Source: Magicicada septendecula
Taxonomy: Eukaryota; Arthropoda; Insecta; Hemiptera; Cicadidae
Assembly: GCA_034769895.1 (NCBI GenBank)
Contig: CM068370.1
Coordinates: forward strand, 36,981,031-37,045,030
Direction of reading: 5' to 3'
Length of the DNA stretch: 64,000 nucleotides
Under the pieces are notes generated by a model, which was not told where the DNA came from, made no database searches, and saw only the letters and a program-made list of their open reading frames with translations. Position 1 is the first letter of the stretch; the number at the start of each line of letters is the position of its first letter. A program made the position numbers and the translations under genes. Shown one piece after another: positions 11,000 through 22,981 of this stretch.

Positions 11000-12770
11000 A
11001 TTATATTTATTAACCTAATTGCTCAGACGGGGTATTAAATCGCTTCAACTAGAAGTTCTTCTTAGTTTAGTACTGACCGTGAATTGATAAATAATGAAAT
11101 GCTGCATGAGGGTCGGTCATTAACTAGATACAAGTTACAACACTTGTGTCAATGTTTCGACAAAATCTTTTTTCATAATCAGTGTCTAATTCGGGCGATG
11201 CAGAAAAGATACCGTTAGACATAGCATACATTGATTATTATCATGTTACCTTCTGGATAATATTAGACATAGCAACTTCATTATAATCAATTATAATATC
11301 AATTTCCAAGAAGTGTTCTGGATAGTGCGTATCCGGCACACCTTCGCAATATGATAAATTATTGTCTATTTATCCTGCGTTGTGAAACCACGAGAGTTAC
11401 CCATGCAATACCGATAATTGTCAAGAACAGCAGAAGCAAACGCAAGAACAAAAGCGTTTATTGACAATTAAACAAACAGTACAAGACCACCGCGGAGAGC
11501 CAGGTTACGCCAATCCTTGTCTGCTGCCGATATTTCTTATATTTCTTTTGTTCTCGACAGGAAAGAAAAAAAAAACAGAAAAACATGAGGTTGTAAATAG
11601 ATCCAATTCAGTCTGTCACTGGCGTAATGACAATTGTCAACGGATAAGTGCATTTTAAACGAACGAACAAAGATTTCAACTTATTTTGCAAGACGCGAAA
11701 GAAAATATCAGAAGTCAGTCATTGTTCTATCTTAGCAACGAGTAATAATTAACGGTGTGGTATAGCTGCTAGAAGCTGTTCCTGGTACAGGCTTTATGTA
11801 CTGTAGAAGGCACGTCAAAAAAAAAAGTCAACAATTTATAATAAGTGCATTTTTGTTCATTTACAAGTGCATAAAACGAATCTATGCATCCTATCCACGT
11901 GCTAATAGATCATCACGTCATATGGTCACATGTAATCACAAAAAAAAGACATAACCAATAAATACAAAAACAAGATTGTTACGAGTGTGTGTACATGTGT
12001 GTGTTAAACACCGGCTAGGTCGTAGGATTTTTGAGTTCGTTACGTTGTGGTTGCACAATAAACGAATTTTTTAATAAGAGAAGTGAGACGTTGATGACAT
12101 GAAATAATTAATTAAAACATATTAAAAGAATCAATCAACGGTTTATTAAATGTTGGAAAGAAATTACTTGATTATTAAAATCTGAAATTATAAAATTCAA
12201 AAATATTATATTTTATAAGTTTACACTCTGTAAAACATAACATACCATTGCCATTCAGCACACATTAATAATATATAATCTTAAATATCTAAACATATAT
12301 GATGAACAAATTATACAATTGCTTTATATTGCATGGGTGTCTAATTTGACTCATTTTTAAAATAGCAACTCATTTATAAAATAATATTAACTTTACTAAA
12401 ATAAAATTTAATTGTGGCTATTAATGTTTTAATAAAACAAAACATTTACTTGAAGAATATTTATGTTTTCTAATGACACACCAAATTTGAATAATTGAAC
12501 AGAAGAAAACTATTACTTTTAACATTTAAAATTTACATTATTTACATTTAAATCTTTATGTCTTTACTAACTCATTCTTGGTTCTTTATGAGTTCTTTGC
12601 ACAAAAATATAATTGTTCATTTGCCACCTGCGTATTGTCGAAGTTACCGTTGTATGTGTTTATATTAACATTTACTTTAAGTACGTTGATAACACTCTGT
12701 ACAATTCCCAAAACAATGGTATAAACTAAAATAAAATATTCAACTCAATAAATAATTTACATTCCAAAAT
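11000..12770. other. Non-coding, very AT-rich interval
   Basis: No coding pattern, structured RNA or recognisable repeat, apart from A/T-rich simple sequence. Confidence 0.4.
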
Positions 12771-12774
12771 AAAT

Positions 12775-13400
12775 TTCACATTGCAAGAAGAATCTAATAA
12801 TAAATTAAATTATTTAGATATAACAATAAAGAAAAATGAAAGAGATTTTGAGAACTCGTTATTTAGGAAGCCTTCTCAAAGTGATTAATACCAAATAATT
12901 CTAACATCCTCCGAAACATAAAATGTCAGTATTTAATTCCATGATTTACCGAAAGCTTAGGATCCCACTAAATGACAAAGAAAGGAACAAAGAAAGAAAT
13001 ATTATCCAACAAATACCAGTTAAAATGGATAAAGAATAAAAACTATCAATAAAGTAGAAAATAAAATAAAATATAAACTCACTAATCAAATTCCCAATAA
13101 CACTACATCTAAAAATTCACCTATTAATAATAATATAAAATATTCAACCTTTACTTATTATGGAATTATAACTCAAAAACTAAATAAAATATTTAAAGAT
13201 ATAAATTTAAAAATATCTTATAATACAGATAATATAATTTTTAATCAAATAAAACCTAAAACTAAATCCAATATTGACACTAATATTGGAATATACAAAT
13301 TAGAATGTCCAGATTGCAATAAACTTTACGTAGGCCAGGCAAAGAAAAAACTACTCGACAGATTCCTTCAATACCGCAATGCATTGTTTTTTAAATATTT
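12775..13400 (+). mobile_element. Third Penelope-like remnant, plus strand
   Basis: Broken plus-strand frames encode LNYLDITIKKNERDFENSLF (about 12796-12855), SVFNSMIYRKLRIPLNDKE (about 12924-12980) and GIYKLECPDCNKLYVGQ (about 13287-13338). These correspond in order to the RT C-terminal region and the GIY-YIG endonuclease of Penelope elements. The sequence is much more AT-rich than the copies at 3948 and 6262, so it is probably an older or different lineage. Several stops and frameshifts are present. Confidence 0.7.
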
Positions 13401-15645
13401 ATAAATCTAATTTAGCCACAAATTTTTAAAATAATAATCACCAATTTCTAGGCAGTGGAAATGAAAAATTAATTAAAAACATCCAAAAAGTTCAAAAAAT
13501 GAATATTTGCGAAAATCTAAATATTTACAAACACAATAAATGTGTTTTATTTTTATTTTCTTAAAAACAATATTATTTGTGTTATTAGATATTTTTAAGT
13601 TCGTATCTTCAAATAGTTTGTTTAGTTTACGAGTTATGTTTCTGTAGTAAAGTTGATGTATTTTATATTATCATTAGTAGGTGGATTTTTACATGAAGGT
13701 TTGTGTGGTGTGTGTTTAGTGAGTTTAAGTTTTATTTTATTTTCTAATTGATAATTTGAGATGTTATTCAATTTGTTTCATCTGCAAGTAGTGTGATTTC
13801 GTATTTCTTTTTAACACTTGACGCAAGTTTCACTGAAAGATATCAGTACCATCAGAAATTTTTGTAAGTAAATTAATAACGAGATATAAACTAATTTATA
13901 AGAGAAAATTATATATAATTATACATAATTATATATGATTGGGAGAAAATCCTATATAATTATAATTACATAGGAGACCTAAAGGAAACTCAACGAGTTA
14001 CTTACAAAGGAATAATAGATACAAAAAAAAAATATATATATATATATCGTATATGTTTATAAAAATTTATCATATGATAGTTTTGATAATGTAAATTTTC
14101 CTCTTATGACTTACATAGTTATTAGCTGCACTTAGAACATTTTCTAACCCAGCTGTCAATAATTTTGTAACTATGTGTGACCACATAGGCCTAAGTACTG
14201 TATGTGGCCTGGATTAGAGTCAAGTACCCGCGCAAGAAGTCGTCTTACCGACAGCATCGTACTGAGTACGAACTCAATACGGGTTACGGAAGACGAAAAA
14301 CGAGCTAAATAACCGTCCGGTTGCAGTGGATGATTTAGTGCCGCCGTAAAAATCAAGTCGCAGAGCTGAGCTGAGCGAGCAAACCTTACTGTCTGGTCTG
14401 GCCTACTTGTTCTTGACACCTAATTTTGCACTCAGTACGCTCGTAAATCACTACTACGGCAGAGGAGATGCAGGCCAGAGATATCGCCTCCCTCCCAGTA
14501 ATTTGACATAACCTCTACTCCAAAGTATCGCACACCACTCTCGTTAAAAGTAAAAAACGTCCTTTTAATTGACGGCAAAGTACCGACCTGTCAATGCGTG
14601 GTGAGATGTACCTTGCGCTGGCGCATTGTCTTAGAGGTGATTAAAAAATGTATCCTCATGTGTACGCGAGCCGAAGTTAAGTACGCGCACTGAAAAATGT
14701 AACAATGTACAGCAATTATACGTGTGGGGAAGCGCGCGCGCTTGTTTTGGAGGCCATGATGTTGGTTTAAATCTGATAAAATCTTTAATAACAACGTACC
14801 TCGTATGTCATTTTAGTTAGTAGCTAGTGACATTAAGTAGTCTTGAAAAGAACTATATATTATGAACATCACATACACACACACACAACACTCACTCACT
14901 CACTCACCCATGTAGATAAAAAAAAATGCCTTATGCGTGCTAGTAGCCCATACTTCTTGCTAGTAGGGTATCTAGAATTTGGTCTTGGGAGGGGGGGTGT
15001 CCGGTTGAATAGGCTTCAGACAAGAGTAAAAATCAAGATAAGACTAATCGATAGTACAGTCTTTAAAGTGGCTGAAAACGTGTATTAACATACTGAAATC
15101 AATCCCATTAAAGTAATAACACAAATAAAAATAAGCGCTATTGAAACTTTGTTTATAAAATATTTATTGACTTAGTTGATTTCCTATATTTGATATTTTA
15201 AACGTACACGCAAATTATGTGTAATAAAAATGGGTTCCTACTGCATTACTGTAAACAGCTTATAAATTAATAAAACAGTTTAAAAATTAAGAGATTAAAA
15301 AAATTCTTGTCAACGTTCGACCCTCTGAGGGGGGGATCCGGTTCCGTTCGTCACCCCTCGTAAATACGACCCTGGGTCTTCCCAATGTGAGATTCAGAGA
15401 TATCGATCTAGCTACTATAGCAACTAGAAACGTCTTCCTTAATCACAGATCCTGATTATGCTAACTCCACGCGACTGAGACTACCGTTAGGAAGTACTTC
15501 GCGCGGGACAGGTCTCGGCCGAGACTCTTCAGCTGGTTCGACGGAATATTCAAGGACGAGATGTGTACATCTCTCACCGTAATGCCACTGGCTCCGTTAG
15601 AGCTTTCTTCGCAGCTGTAGGTTGCTCTAGGTGTAGTGGACGTTT
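13401..15645. other. Non-coding interval
   Basis: AT-rich DNA with an AT dinucleotide tract near 14035-14047. A GC-richer stretch (about 14160-14580) may be a transposable-element piece I cannot name. CA-rich and CTCA repeats lie near 14875-14905. No gene supported. Confidence 0.4.
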
Positions 15646-15649
15646 TCTT

Positions 15650-16975
15650 CTTCCTTACTGAAGCGAGAGAAACTGAAGAACAGTCGTTCCACATCTCCAA
15701 TCACATTTTTGCATTGTGGAAAAGACGAATTCTGCTCATCGCGAACCTTTTAAAAGTTCGGAAGCATCAATGCCCCGAAAAAGCTGTATAACTTGACTTA
15801 ACTTAAGTCCTTAAATTCCTAGGTGGAACAAAGGGCCTCGATAAAACTTCTCCAGCGTGTTCTGTCCATTGCCAGGACCTTCACCTCCCTCCATATCTTG
15901 TTGATATCAGCCAGCTCTCTTTCCATAGTCCTGTTCCAGGTGTTCCTCGGTCTTCCACGTCTGCGGCTACCTTACAGATTCCAACTCAGTGCCTGTCTAG
16001 CGATATTTTGTGGTGGTCTTCTTAGGGTGTGACCGATCCACCTCCATTTTCTTTATCTGTAGTTGGATGGTACTCTGACTTGTGGCCTCCCATAGATCTC
16101 TGTTCGAGATGGTCTTAGGTCACCGAATTCTCATTATGCACCTCAGGCAACGGTTTATGAAAGTCTGTAACCTTGTGGTGATGTCCTTTGTCACTTTCTA
16201 GGTTTCACATCCATACAGCAACACCGATTTGACATTTGAGTCAAATATTCTGAGTTTTATCTTCCTGCGTATATGGGGTGATCTCCATACTGGTCTTAAC
16301 TTTGCAAATGCTCCTTTTGCTTTATTTATACGACTTATCACATCCCTGAGAGCACCTCCATCCTGACTAACCATGCTACCAAAAATATCAAAATTTCCAA
16401 CCCTTTCTAAAACTGTTCCGTCTAGTAACAAATCAGAATTATTTCTATGGTTAATACGCATTTCCTTGGTATTTTTGTTATTTATCTTTAAGCCTACTTG
16501 TTTGGCTTCTATTTTCAGATCGTTCAAATTAATTTCCATATCTCGTAGGCTATCTGCAAGACGGCACAGTTCATCCGCATAATCCAATTCCTCCAACCGG
16601 CTATTTAAGCCCCACTGAATCCCCCGTTTTCTATTTGTTGCCTCTTATAACATGCTGTCCAGCGCTATGATAAACAAGGTAGGGGAAAGAAGACATCCCT
16701 GTGTTACTCCCGAGTTAACAGCAAAAGGTTGGGACAACTTCCCCCTATGCTCATTATGGACAAGTATATCCATCATAGATTGCCTGTACAAGTCGTACAA
16801 TCTTCTGTGGAATTCCAAACCTTTCCATGGCCCTCCATATTTTCTTGTTCCTTATTGAAGCGAGAGAAACTGAAGAACAGATGAAGAAAGCGAGATGTGG
16901 AAAAGATTAATTATGCTCATACGCGAACCTTTTCAAAGCTCAGAAGCATCAATGACCCGAGAAAAGCTGCATAAG
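15650..16975 (-). mobile_element. LINE fragment lying between direct copies of a ~130-bp sequence
   Basis: Segments 15651-15797 and 16848-16975 are similar direct repeats (shared GAAGCGAGAGAAACTGAAGA, then CGCGAACCTTTT-like and GAAGCATCAATG). The LINE fragment 15812-16847 lies exactly between them. Either a LINE inserted into a tandem duplication or an ectopic event duplicated the flank. Confidence 0.55.
15812..16847 (-). pseudogene. LINE reverse transcriptase (C-terminal half)
   Basis: Minus-strand frames contain VNSGVTQGCLLSPTLF (near 16680-16727), the RT block before the catalytic box, then DYADELC as the YADD-box variant (about 16570-16590). These are followed by KQVGLKINNKNTKEMRI, LERVGNFDIFGSMVSQDGG and VKSVLLYGCET. 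The last is the palm/thumb-to-C-terminal signature of Jockey/RTE-type LINEs. The main open part is 16198-16596. Stops lie near 16650 and after LLYGCET, and the region to 15830 is frameshifted. Confidence 0.8.
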
Positions 16976-17014
16976 GTAAACGTTTACCTCTCCATGGACC
17001 TGTTTATCAATATT

Positions 17015-17300
17015 TCTATAATATTTGGCTGGAAACATCTATGAATCCTGGTATCCAGGCCATCTTCAGTGTCTATAACGACTGAGTAACTAGCAAGATG
17101 TACGCCAATTCCCAGAGTACTGTAGTACAGATTACTACTCAGTACAGGTTACTAGTACTGGAGTAGATCTCGGCAATTACTCAATCGTTATGAACATGAT
17201 CTCCAGTGGTGGGGCCGAAATGTCTGTTGTAAATTACGTAAACAGTACTAGAACCCGGTCTAATAGCCCGGCAGAGAATAATATCAGCAATGCGATAGTT
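17015..17300. repeat. Fold-back repeat, CTGAAGA...CCGAAA family, copy 1
   Basis: The left part (around GGCCATCTTCAGTGTCTATA) and right part (around GTGGTGGGGCCGAAATGTCT, ending GGTCTAATAGCCCGGCAGAG) are the two ends of the repeat also seen at 60225-60505. Each copy has the ends in opposite orientation. It is non-coding. The paired CTGAAGA and CCGAAA blocks resemble those in the Penelope arms at 3948 and 6262. Confidence 0.55.
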
Positions 17301-17950
17301 ACACTACAGGATATCAGTAGATTTTAAACTTAAGCGTATTTGTTCTTTGTCTGAAATTTTCCTTACTTTTCTGTCGTGATATTTATTTGAGGTCGTCTTA
17401 GTTAGTCTGAATTAGCGTCAAATCGCCTGCGAGTTTAAGACGTCGGTGTTATTAATTTCAACACGTTTCTTCATTCTTGATCCACACAAGAAAAAATTAA
17501 ATACCGCGTTGAATTTATACCGTTTTCCTATAACGATGTTAAATACACTATAATATATAAGGCCTGCCGCTCACTTTTGTATAAATGCAAGCGACATTTT
17601 GTTTCGCGACAGAATTGTTCGACGCGTCGTGTTGCAAAGTGACGCTTTGATGGAGAGAGGCTTGAGACATTGGCTCACGACAAAACAATTTCTCGTCAGC
17701 TGTTTTTAAGCTGTAAAAGTGTGCGGTTCGTGGGTTCGTGACAGGCTTTATTTTGCATCTACTTCACTTTCAACTACACTTGTTTCCATTTTATACTTAA
17801 TTGAAATCAATAATAATAATAAATGACGTGAATAAGTTGCATAAGTTCAACCTTATGTGCGGGGCCATTAGGCGAACCCTTTAGTCAGCAAGTAAAACAC
17901 GCCTAAAATTTTACTAGGTGATGGCTCTTCCCACGCTTCTTTATAGGTCT
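17301..17950. other. Non-coding interval with partial family A relative
   Basis: Around 17595-17620 the sequence CATTTTGTTTCGCGACAGAA is shared with repeat family A; the remainder is unassigned. Confidence 0.4.
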
Positions 17951-18149
17951 GAAGGAGGGTATACACTAGGTGCAACATACTCGCGCAACTGTCTCGAGAG
18001 AATGTCTCGCTCGACGGCTGTCTCGCCCTTCCCATTTACACTGAGCGAAACGTTGCGCGAAACAGGCACGAAAGAAGGTGAGCCGTCAGTTTGGGTGAGA
18101 CAACCATGTCGTCGTATTCTGTAGTTGTACCTCATCCGCGTTCGCCGTC

Positions 18150-18532
18150 ATGACAATGCTGTATTTGAACAAGAAAAAGAAAACGAAACGAAGTCGGCGC
18201 TGGTGCCGTCTGCGATGCCAATATGAGAACCAGCTTATGAGGGAAATGACAGTAGAACCCATTGAAGATACCATCAGGAACTTCATCCGCACGACTGCAG
18301 AAGACTTTGAATATTCGTATCACTGATCGGTCCCAAAATCGAAAGAATGGATACAAAGCTGAGAGAAGCAGTAACTGTGAGAGAAAGGTTGACTGTCACA
18401 CTGCGATTCCTTGCGACTGGTGATTCGTACACAAGTGTACAGTATCTGTTTAAAATGTCAAAGAGTACGATATCAGGAATCATCCCAGCAGTTTGTGATG
18501 CGTTGATTGAAGCACTTCAGGAATATGTAAAG
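18150..18532 (+). pseudogene. Harbinger transposase, exon 1
   Basis: Starts at ATG 18150 with a Lys/Arg-rich segment, then TVEPIEDTIRNFIRTTAEDF. It shifts frame near 18322 into IGPKIERMDTKLREAVTVRE and LTVTLRFLATGDSYTSVQYL, ending with ALIEALQEYVK at a donor AAAG|GTAAGA (18532/18533). LRFLATGDSY and the helix-turn-helix region after it are the conserved N-terminal part of HARBI1-type transposases. The frame is phase 0 at the splice site. The frameshift makes it inactive. Confidence 0.75.
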
Positions 18533-18790
18533 GTAAGAATGATTACTCATATTTTTAAACAATATTTCGAAATATTTATAAATATTTATATTTAAACAAT
18601 ATTTATAGCATAATATGTACATAGAAAGAAAAAATAATTGTTTCAAGTTTAATCAAAAAGTAATTTGTACCTACATATAATAATCAAAATGATGTGAAAT
18701 ATTTTTTTTTTTTTACATATTTCTTGAGAATAATGAATGAGAACAAAAATAATTGAACAAAGGGTCAAGAAAAAACATTCGAAAAAAACA

Positions 18791-19386
18791 TTACAAGTTC
18801 GAAAAAACATTTCCATCATGGAGTAGTAGAAAGGGGGAAGCTGCACTGGAGTCTTGTCTGTGCTGGGTGTCTTGTGGTTGCTGCTCATCATCTTGTCGTA
18901 CAGATTGGATTAGAGGGTGTGATGAGTGCTGTAAAATTGAGTGAGACAGTGCAGGACCTGTGGGGCCAGAGGATGTTTGAGACCCGTAATCATGAGGGCT
19001 AGAGGTCTCAGATGATGACAAGTACCCTTGCTGTGGGTGTAGGTCACTGCCATATGACGTAGTAGGGTATGATGACAACCTTCCCATATCCGCTTCAAAC
19101 AAAATGTTTGCAAAGGCTCTCTTGACGTGTGCAAGTGTCTGAGCGTCATACTTCCTGAGCTCAACGCATATGTGAAGAGCGGGTCTTTCGATGCACTAAC
19201 CGATGACTGCAAAATCTGCAATGCTTGACCCATCATTTTATCAGAGTCTGGATCACCTTGTACTTTCTTTCGTTTGCGGCATTCTTTTGCAGCTGGAGTA
19301 CGGAACGTGCTGTCTTGTGACGCGGTAGATGTAGTAGCAACTGATGGGGTGTCGCTAATAACTTCAGTAGTCACTTCTTGGGATTC
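18791..19386 (-). pseudogene. Harbinger MADF/BESS protein, exon 3
   Basis: Acceptor TTTTGTTTTAG before 19386; the first codons (ESQEVTTEV) follow exon 2 in phase 0. The exon has a Ser/Thr-rich linker, a basic ECRKRKKV patch and a BESS-like motif starting KDPLFTYA. That motif is broken by a small deletion near 19165 and continues in another frame as ELRKYDAQTLAHVKRAFANI, ending in a Gln/Ser-rich tail. It lies entirely inside the intron of the opposite-strand transposase gene. Confidence 0.75.
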
Positions 19387-19820
19387 CTAAAACAAAAAAT
19401 GTCAATTAAGTCATAAAACAAGGGGCATTTTTCAAATCACATATTTCTATTATGATTTGTATTACATATTTCACCACATATTTCCTAAAAATATAAATAC
19501 AATATAAGTATAATATGTTATATATGTTCCCTAGTAAAATTGCTGATCCAGTGATGAAAGATCGAGAGTAGATAATTACTAAACAAAAATTATCAAACTT
19601 CAGAAACGAAAAAGATCAGTAATAAGGGGACACGACAACTTTTATCTCAAGCAACCTTTTTATCCCTTGGGAAAAATCTTTTATCCCCCAGGAGATGAAT
19701 GATTCATCAGTACTCTAGAATTCTCTGGAAATGTTGTAATACTTATAAAATTTTGTTTTGTATTTAATTTTTTAATTTACTGTTTCTTTAAAATTCGTTT
19801 TTTAATTTGTTTTTGTGCAG

Positions 19821-20736
19821 GTACCATCTACTACTGAGGAGTGGCTCCAAATCGCCGACGAATTCGAAACAAAATGATCCTTTCCTCACGCGATCAGTGC
19901 AATTGATGGAAAGCACATCATGCTACAAGCACCCATCCATACAGGCACCGAATACTACAACTACAATCAGTGCAATCGATGCAATTGATGGAATCGGTGC
20001 AATCGATCAGTGCAATTGATGGAAAGCACATCATGCTACAAGCACCCATCCATACAGGCACCGAATACTACAACTACAAACATTTTTTTACTATCGTGCT
20101 GTTTGCGCTAGTCGATGCAAACTATAACTTCATATATGCTGATGTAGGTTGCCAAGGGCGAATATCGGATGGTGGCGTATTCAAAATTACCAAAAATTAA
20201 AGAACCGAAGTATGAATATACCCAACCCGAAAGCCTTGCGAATACCATATTGTGTGCAAGTGCCCTATATGATATTAGGAGACAAGGCATTCACTTTGAA
20301 TGACTACACAATGAAACCATTCGACGGAGACCCGGACAGTGGTTCACCTGAACGTATATTCCATTACCGTCATTCTAGAGCTCGCCGAGTAGTAGAGAAT
20401 GCTTTCGGTATATTGAGTGCCGTTTTTCGTGTACTTAGAAAACCAATGCTATTGCAACCGAAGACAGCATCAAAAGTAACACTAACCACCGTATACTTAC
20501 ACAACTTTTTAAGAAAACGCTCTTCACGCGAAACTTATCCACCACCCGGCATCATCGATACTGACAGGAACGGAGAAATCATTCGTGGAACATGGCGAAA
20601 TGACCAACCAACAACATCGTTCCAGCCTATTCGCAATATTCCAAGAAGGGCATCCGAACGCACCAAGAATATTCGTCGCCATTTAGCAGGTTACTTTGTT
20701 TTAAATTACAGCTTGCCATGGCAGAACAGATGTTGA
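19821..20736 (+). pseudogene. Harbinger DDE transposase, exon 2
   Basis: An acceptor TTTTTGTGCAG precedes 19821, and the exon continues exon 1 in phase 0. The catalytic acidic residues are visible in ISAIDGKH (first Asp), MILGDKAF (second Asp) and RRVVENAFG (Glu), as in DDE_Tnp_4 transposases. Damage includes TGA at 19875-19877, a 113-bp-spaced duplication that repeats the first catalytic block (about 19892-19970 and 20005-20082), and a frameshift near 20197. The last 195 codons (20149-20736) are otherwise open. Confidence 0.85.
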
Positions 20737-20753
20737 TTAAAGAATGTACTTAC

Positions 20754-20857
20754 TTCGCTTCTAGCTGTGTCCAAGGTTTCATTCGGATTGTCTTTGTCCT
20801 TTAAAAAGTCAAAATATTTTTATGCGAACCATTTGGATTCATATATATCTTCACTAC
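20754..20857 (-). pseudogene. Harbinger MADF-domain protein, exon 2
   Basis: Acceptor TTGTTTACAG lies before 20857, and the two first bases complete the codon left open by exon 1. It encodes SEDIYESKWFA, then an in-frame TAA (20820-20822), then KYFDFLKDKDNPNETLDTAR, and ends at donor GAA|GTAAGT in phase 0. The SKW(F/Y)A(F/Y) block is the usual end of these MADF domains. It is only 18 bp from the end of transposase exon 2. Confidence 0.7.
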
Positions 20858-20974
20858 CTGTAAACAAGGTTTGTTATTATTAATACGAGTATAATAAAAA
20901 ACTAATAAATAGGTATTTTGTGAAATATTATAAAAAAATAAATGTGCATACAAATACAATAAAAAATTTCATAC

Positions 20975-21206
20975 CTGATCCAGTGATTCTGCTTTTGTTT
21001 TCTCTCGACCTTTCGCTTCTGTATGACACCATCAGAGTTTTCATCTTTGATTTAAGAGTAGAGACGGGCTGCTGAAGGATCGCGCTCATTTCCTTCCACG
21101 CATCCTCCCTTTTTGCCCGATTGTGATGAGCTTTGTCTTTGGGATCCCACAAAAACGAATGATTTTTGTACAATTCGATGAGGCGGATGCATTCCTCCTG
21201 GTTCAT
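20975..21206 (-). pseudogene. Harbinger MADF-domain protein, exon 1
   Basis: ATG at 21206, then NQEECIRLIELYKNHSFLWD, the start of a MADF domain, with EDAWKEMSAIL and LKSKMKTLMVSYRSER. These match the MADF/Myb-SANT-like accessory DNA-binding protein of PIF/Harbinger elements, which brings transposase to the ends. The exon ends in phase 1 at donor CAG|GTATGA. The ATG is chosen over the upstream GTG. Confidence 0.8.
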
Positions 21207-21354
21207 TTTCTCGCGCACAACAAGTATCGACGTTCACACTACACGAAACGGAAGGAGCGAGGCTCTTTGATGCGCGTCCAAAAACCGACTGAGGGTTGGC
21301 TCGCGAAACAGTTGCGCGAGTATGTTGCGCCTAGTGTAAACCCACCTTAAGGAC

Positions 21355-21640
21355 AACGAACGCAATTTCAACGTAAGTGTAATATAACGTCCTCGCCTTG
21401 TGTGGTTGGAATCCAGTGCACGCACAGTTCAGAAAGTCGCAAGCTGTCTTGTTGCGATACACAAATTGAAGAAACTTCGTGTTTGGTCGCAAGGGGCCTC
21501 GCGACGCCTCTAGACAATGTTGCAGATAGTGTGTGGCGCTCTATAGATCCTAATGACAGTAGAGTCATCTGCGACGCTTATCGACACAATGCGCCAAAAC
21601 GGTTCTGTCGCGAAACAAAATGCCGCTCCAGTGTGCGACC
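21355..21640 (-). repeat. Dispersed repeat family A, copy 2
   Basis: Reverse-complement partner of 3395-3680, abutting the Harbinger right end on one side and a LINE GAA tail on the other. Conserved blocks include ACATTGTCTAGAGG and GTCGCGAGGCCCC, read on the minus strand. Non-coding. Confidence 0.65.
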
Positions 21641-22245
21641 GGTCTTCTTCTTCTTCTTCTTCTTCTTCTTCTTCTTCTTCTTCTTCTTCTTCTTCTTCTT
21701 CTTCTTCTTCTTCTTCTTCTTCTTCTTCTTCTATGACGTCACAGTTCGAAGTCGACCTTAGCCTCCATAATCACACGCTTCCATTTTTCCTTGACCTTGG
21801 CGATCGATGTTCACATTTTATTTTAAGTAAACTATCACCATCCCTCGCCACTGCGTCAATCCGACAGGCCTTGGGTCTTGGGTCTAGTCTTGGGTCGTCC
21901 GACAAGCCTTCTACCCTCGATTTGACTAAACAGTACCTTCCTAGGTATTCGGTTGCCTTCCATCCTAATAATGTGTCCTACCCATTGGAATCTATGCAGT
22001 CGGATGGTGGTGGCCAGATCATTGTCTTTATACAGCTTGTATAGCTCATCATTGTGACGCATTCTCCATATCCCATTGACTTGGATCGGTCCATATATTC
22101 TCCTCAAAATTCTCCTTTCAAAAGTATTGACTATGTTAGCGGCTTGTTTGTTCAGAGTCCAAGTCTCGCTGCCATATGTTACCACCGGTCTAATCATGTT
22201 CAGGAATAAATAACAATAAATACAATATGCGAGAGTCAAAACGTT
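21641..22245 (-). mobile_element. LINE 3' end with GAA tail, minus strand
   Basis: The minus frame 21856-22239 encodes a LINE ORF2 C-terminus: MIRPVVTYGSETWTLNK, FERRILRRIYGPI, RLHRFQWVGHIIRMEG and EGRRLVGRP. These are the classic C-terminal motifs of insect Jockey/RTE-like LINEs. The element runs into (GAA)n on its 3' side (plus-strand TTC at 21644-21731). RT itself is absent, so it is a 5'-truncated copy. Confidence 0.8.
21644..21731. repeat. (TTC)n / (GAA)n microsatellite
   Basis: About 29 perfect TTC units forming the 3' tail of the adjacent minus-strand LINE. Confidence 0.95.
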
Positions 22246-22981
22246 GAAAGATCAATATGCACGCACTTTCTATGTATTGATTCATTCAACAAAGCGATAC
22301 TACTTATCTATTCAGTTTTCATCTTGGCGTTTTGTTAGCATATCCGAAAACTTCCTAATATGAAGAGTTCTCCGTATATGGTAACGCAATGGGAATTCGT
22401 AGAAATCAATATTACCCTGTCGTCCTGGAGCCGGTGTCAGTCAGTCACGGTGTATCGCATTGTTCAATTGTTTTTACACCGACATCATTAAAACAATAAA
22501 AGCTTTTGTCGGCGCGCTTCTGTGTTCGCAAACCCCTCAGCTTGCACCGATCCTTGTGTGATGTGCACACTGAATATATTTGTCAAGCTTTCTTAGAATT
22601 ATTACCTTAGAAGTTCAACTTATTGTAAATGCATCAACAATATTTCTTCCATTACAAGCTGTCACTTTATACCGGCCCCGGACGACGCGTCAGCAAAACG
22701 CGGACCACACACTTGGGTAACTCTCTCCTCTTCTTCTGGCTACAAGCCACATGGTTGGCAACTTTCCGCAGGGGTAGGGACTTACCCCCCCCAAAACGGG
22801 TAAGTCCTGAAAACAGATAGACCTATCATGATTCTTCTTCTTGTCGCGTTGCCATCATCCTCCTCTGTCCTGTTACCCTCATGGATTGGTAGTAGTATTA
22901 GGACTTAGCATCCTAGTCCGGTTCTTTCAAAAACCGACTACCTTAGACTAAGTCTACCGTTTCATAAAACTAAGTCCTAAG
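22246..22981. other. Non-coding interval next to the Polinton insertion
   Basis: No gene. A short palindromic unit (about 22898-22981) begins TTAGGACTTAG and ends CTAAGTCCTAA, like a miniature inverted-repeat element. The Polinton target site follows immediately. Confidence 0.45.

Larger units (their letters stand above)
17952..21348. mobile_element. PIF/Harbinger DNA transposon (degenerate)
   Basis: The ends are imperfect terminal inverted repeats of about 48 bp. The left reads AAGGAGGGTATACACTAGG and the right end, reversed, reads AAGGTGGGTTTACACTAGG; both continue with GCAACATACTCGCGCAACTG. Inside are the two genes typical of the superfamily, a DDE transposase (plus strand) and a MADF/BESS DNA-binding protein (minus strand). 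Both carry introns and inactivating mutations. I could not find a matching 3-bp target duplication at these boundaries. Confidence 0.85.

Noticed and set aside
10427..11013. Long poly-Ser, poly-Glu and poly-Lys open frames
   Set aside because: They are translations of one TTC/GAA microsatellite in different frames; the adjoining sequence is a minus-strand LINE tail.
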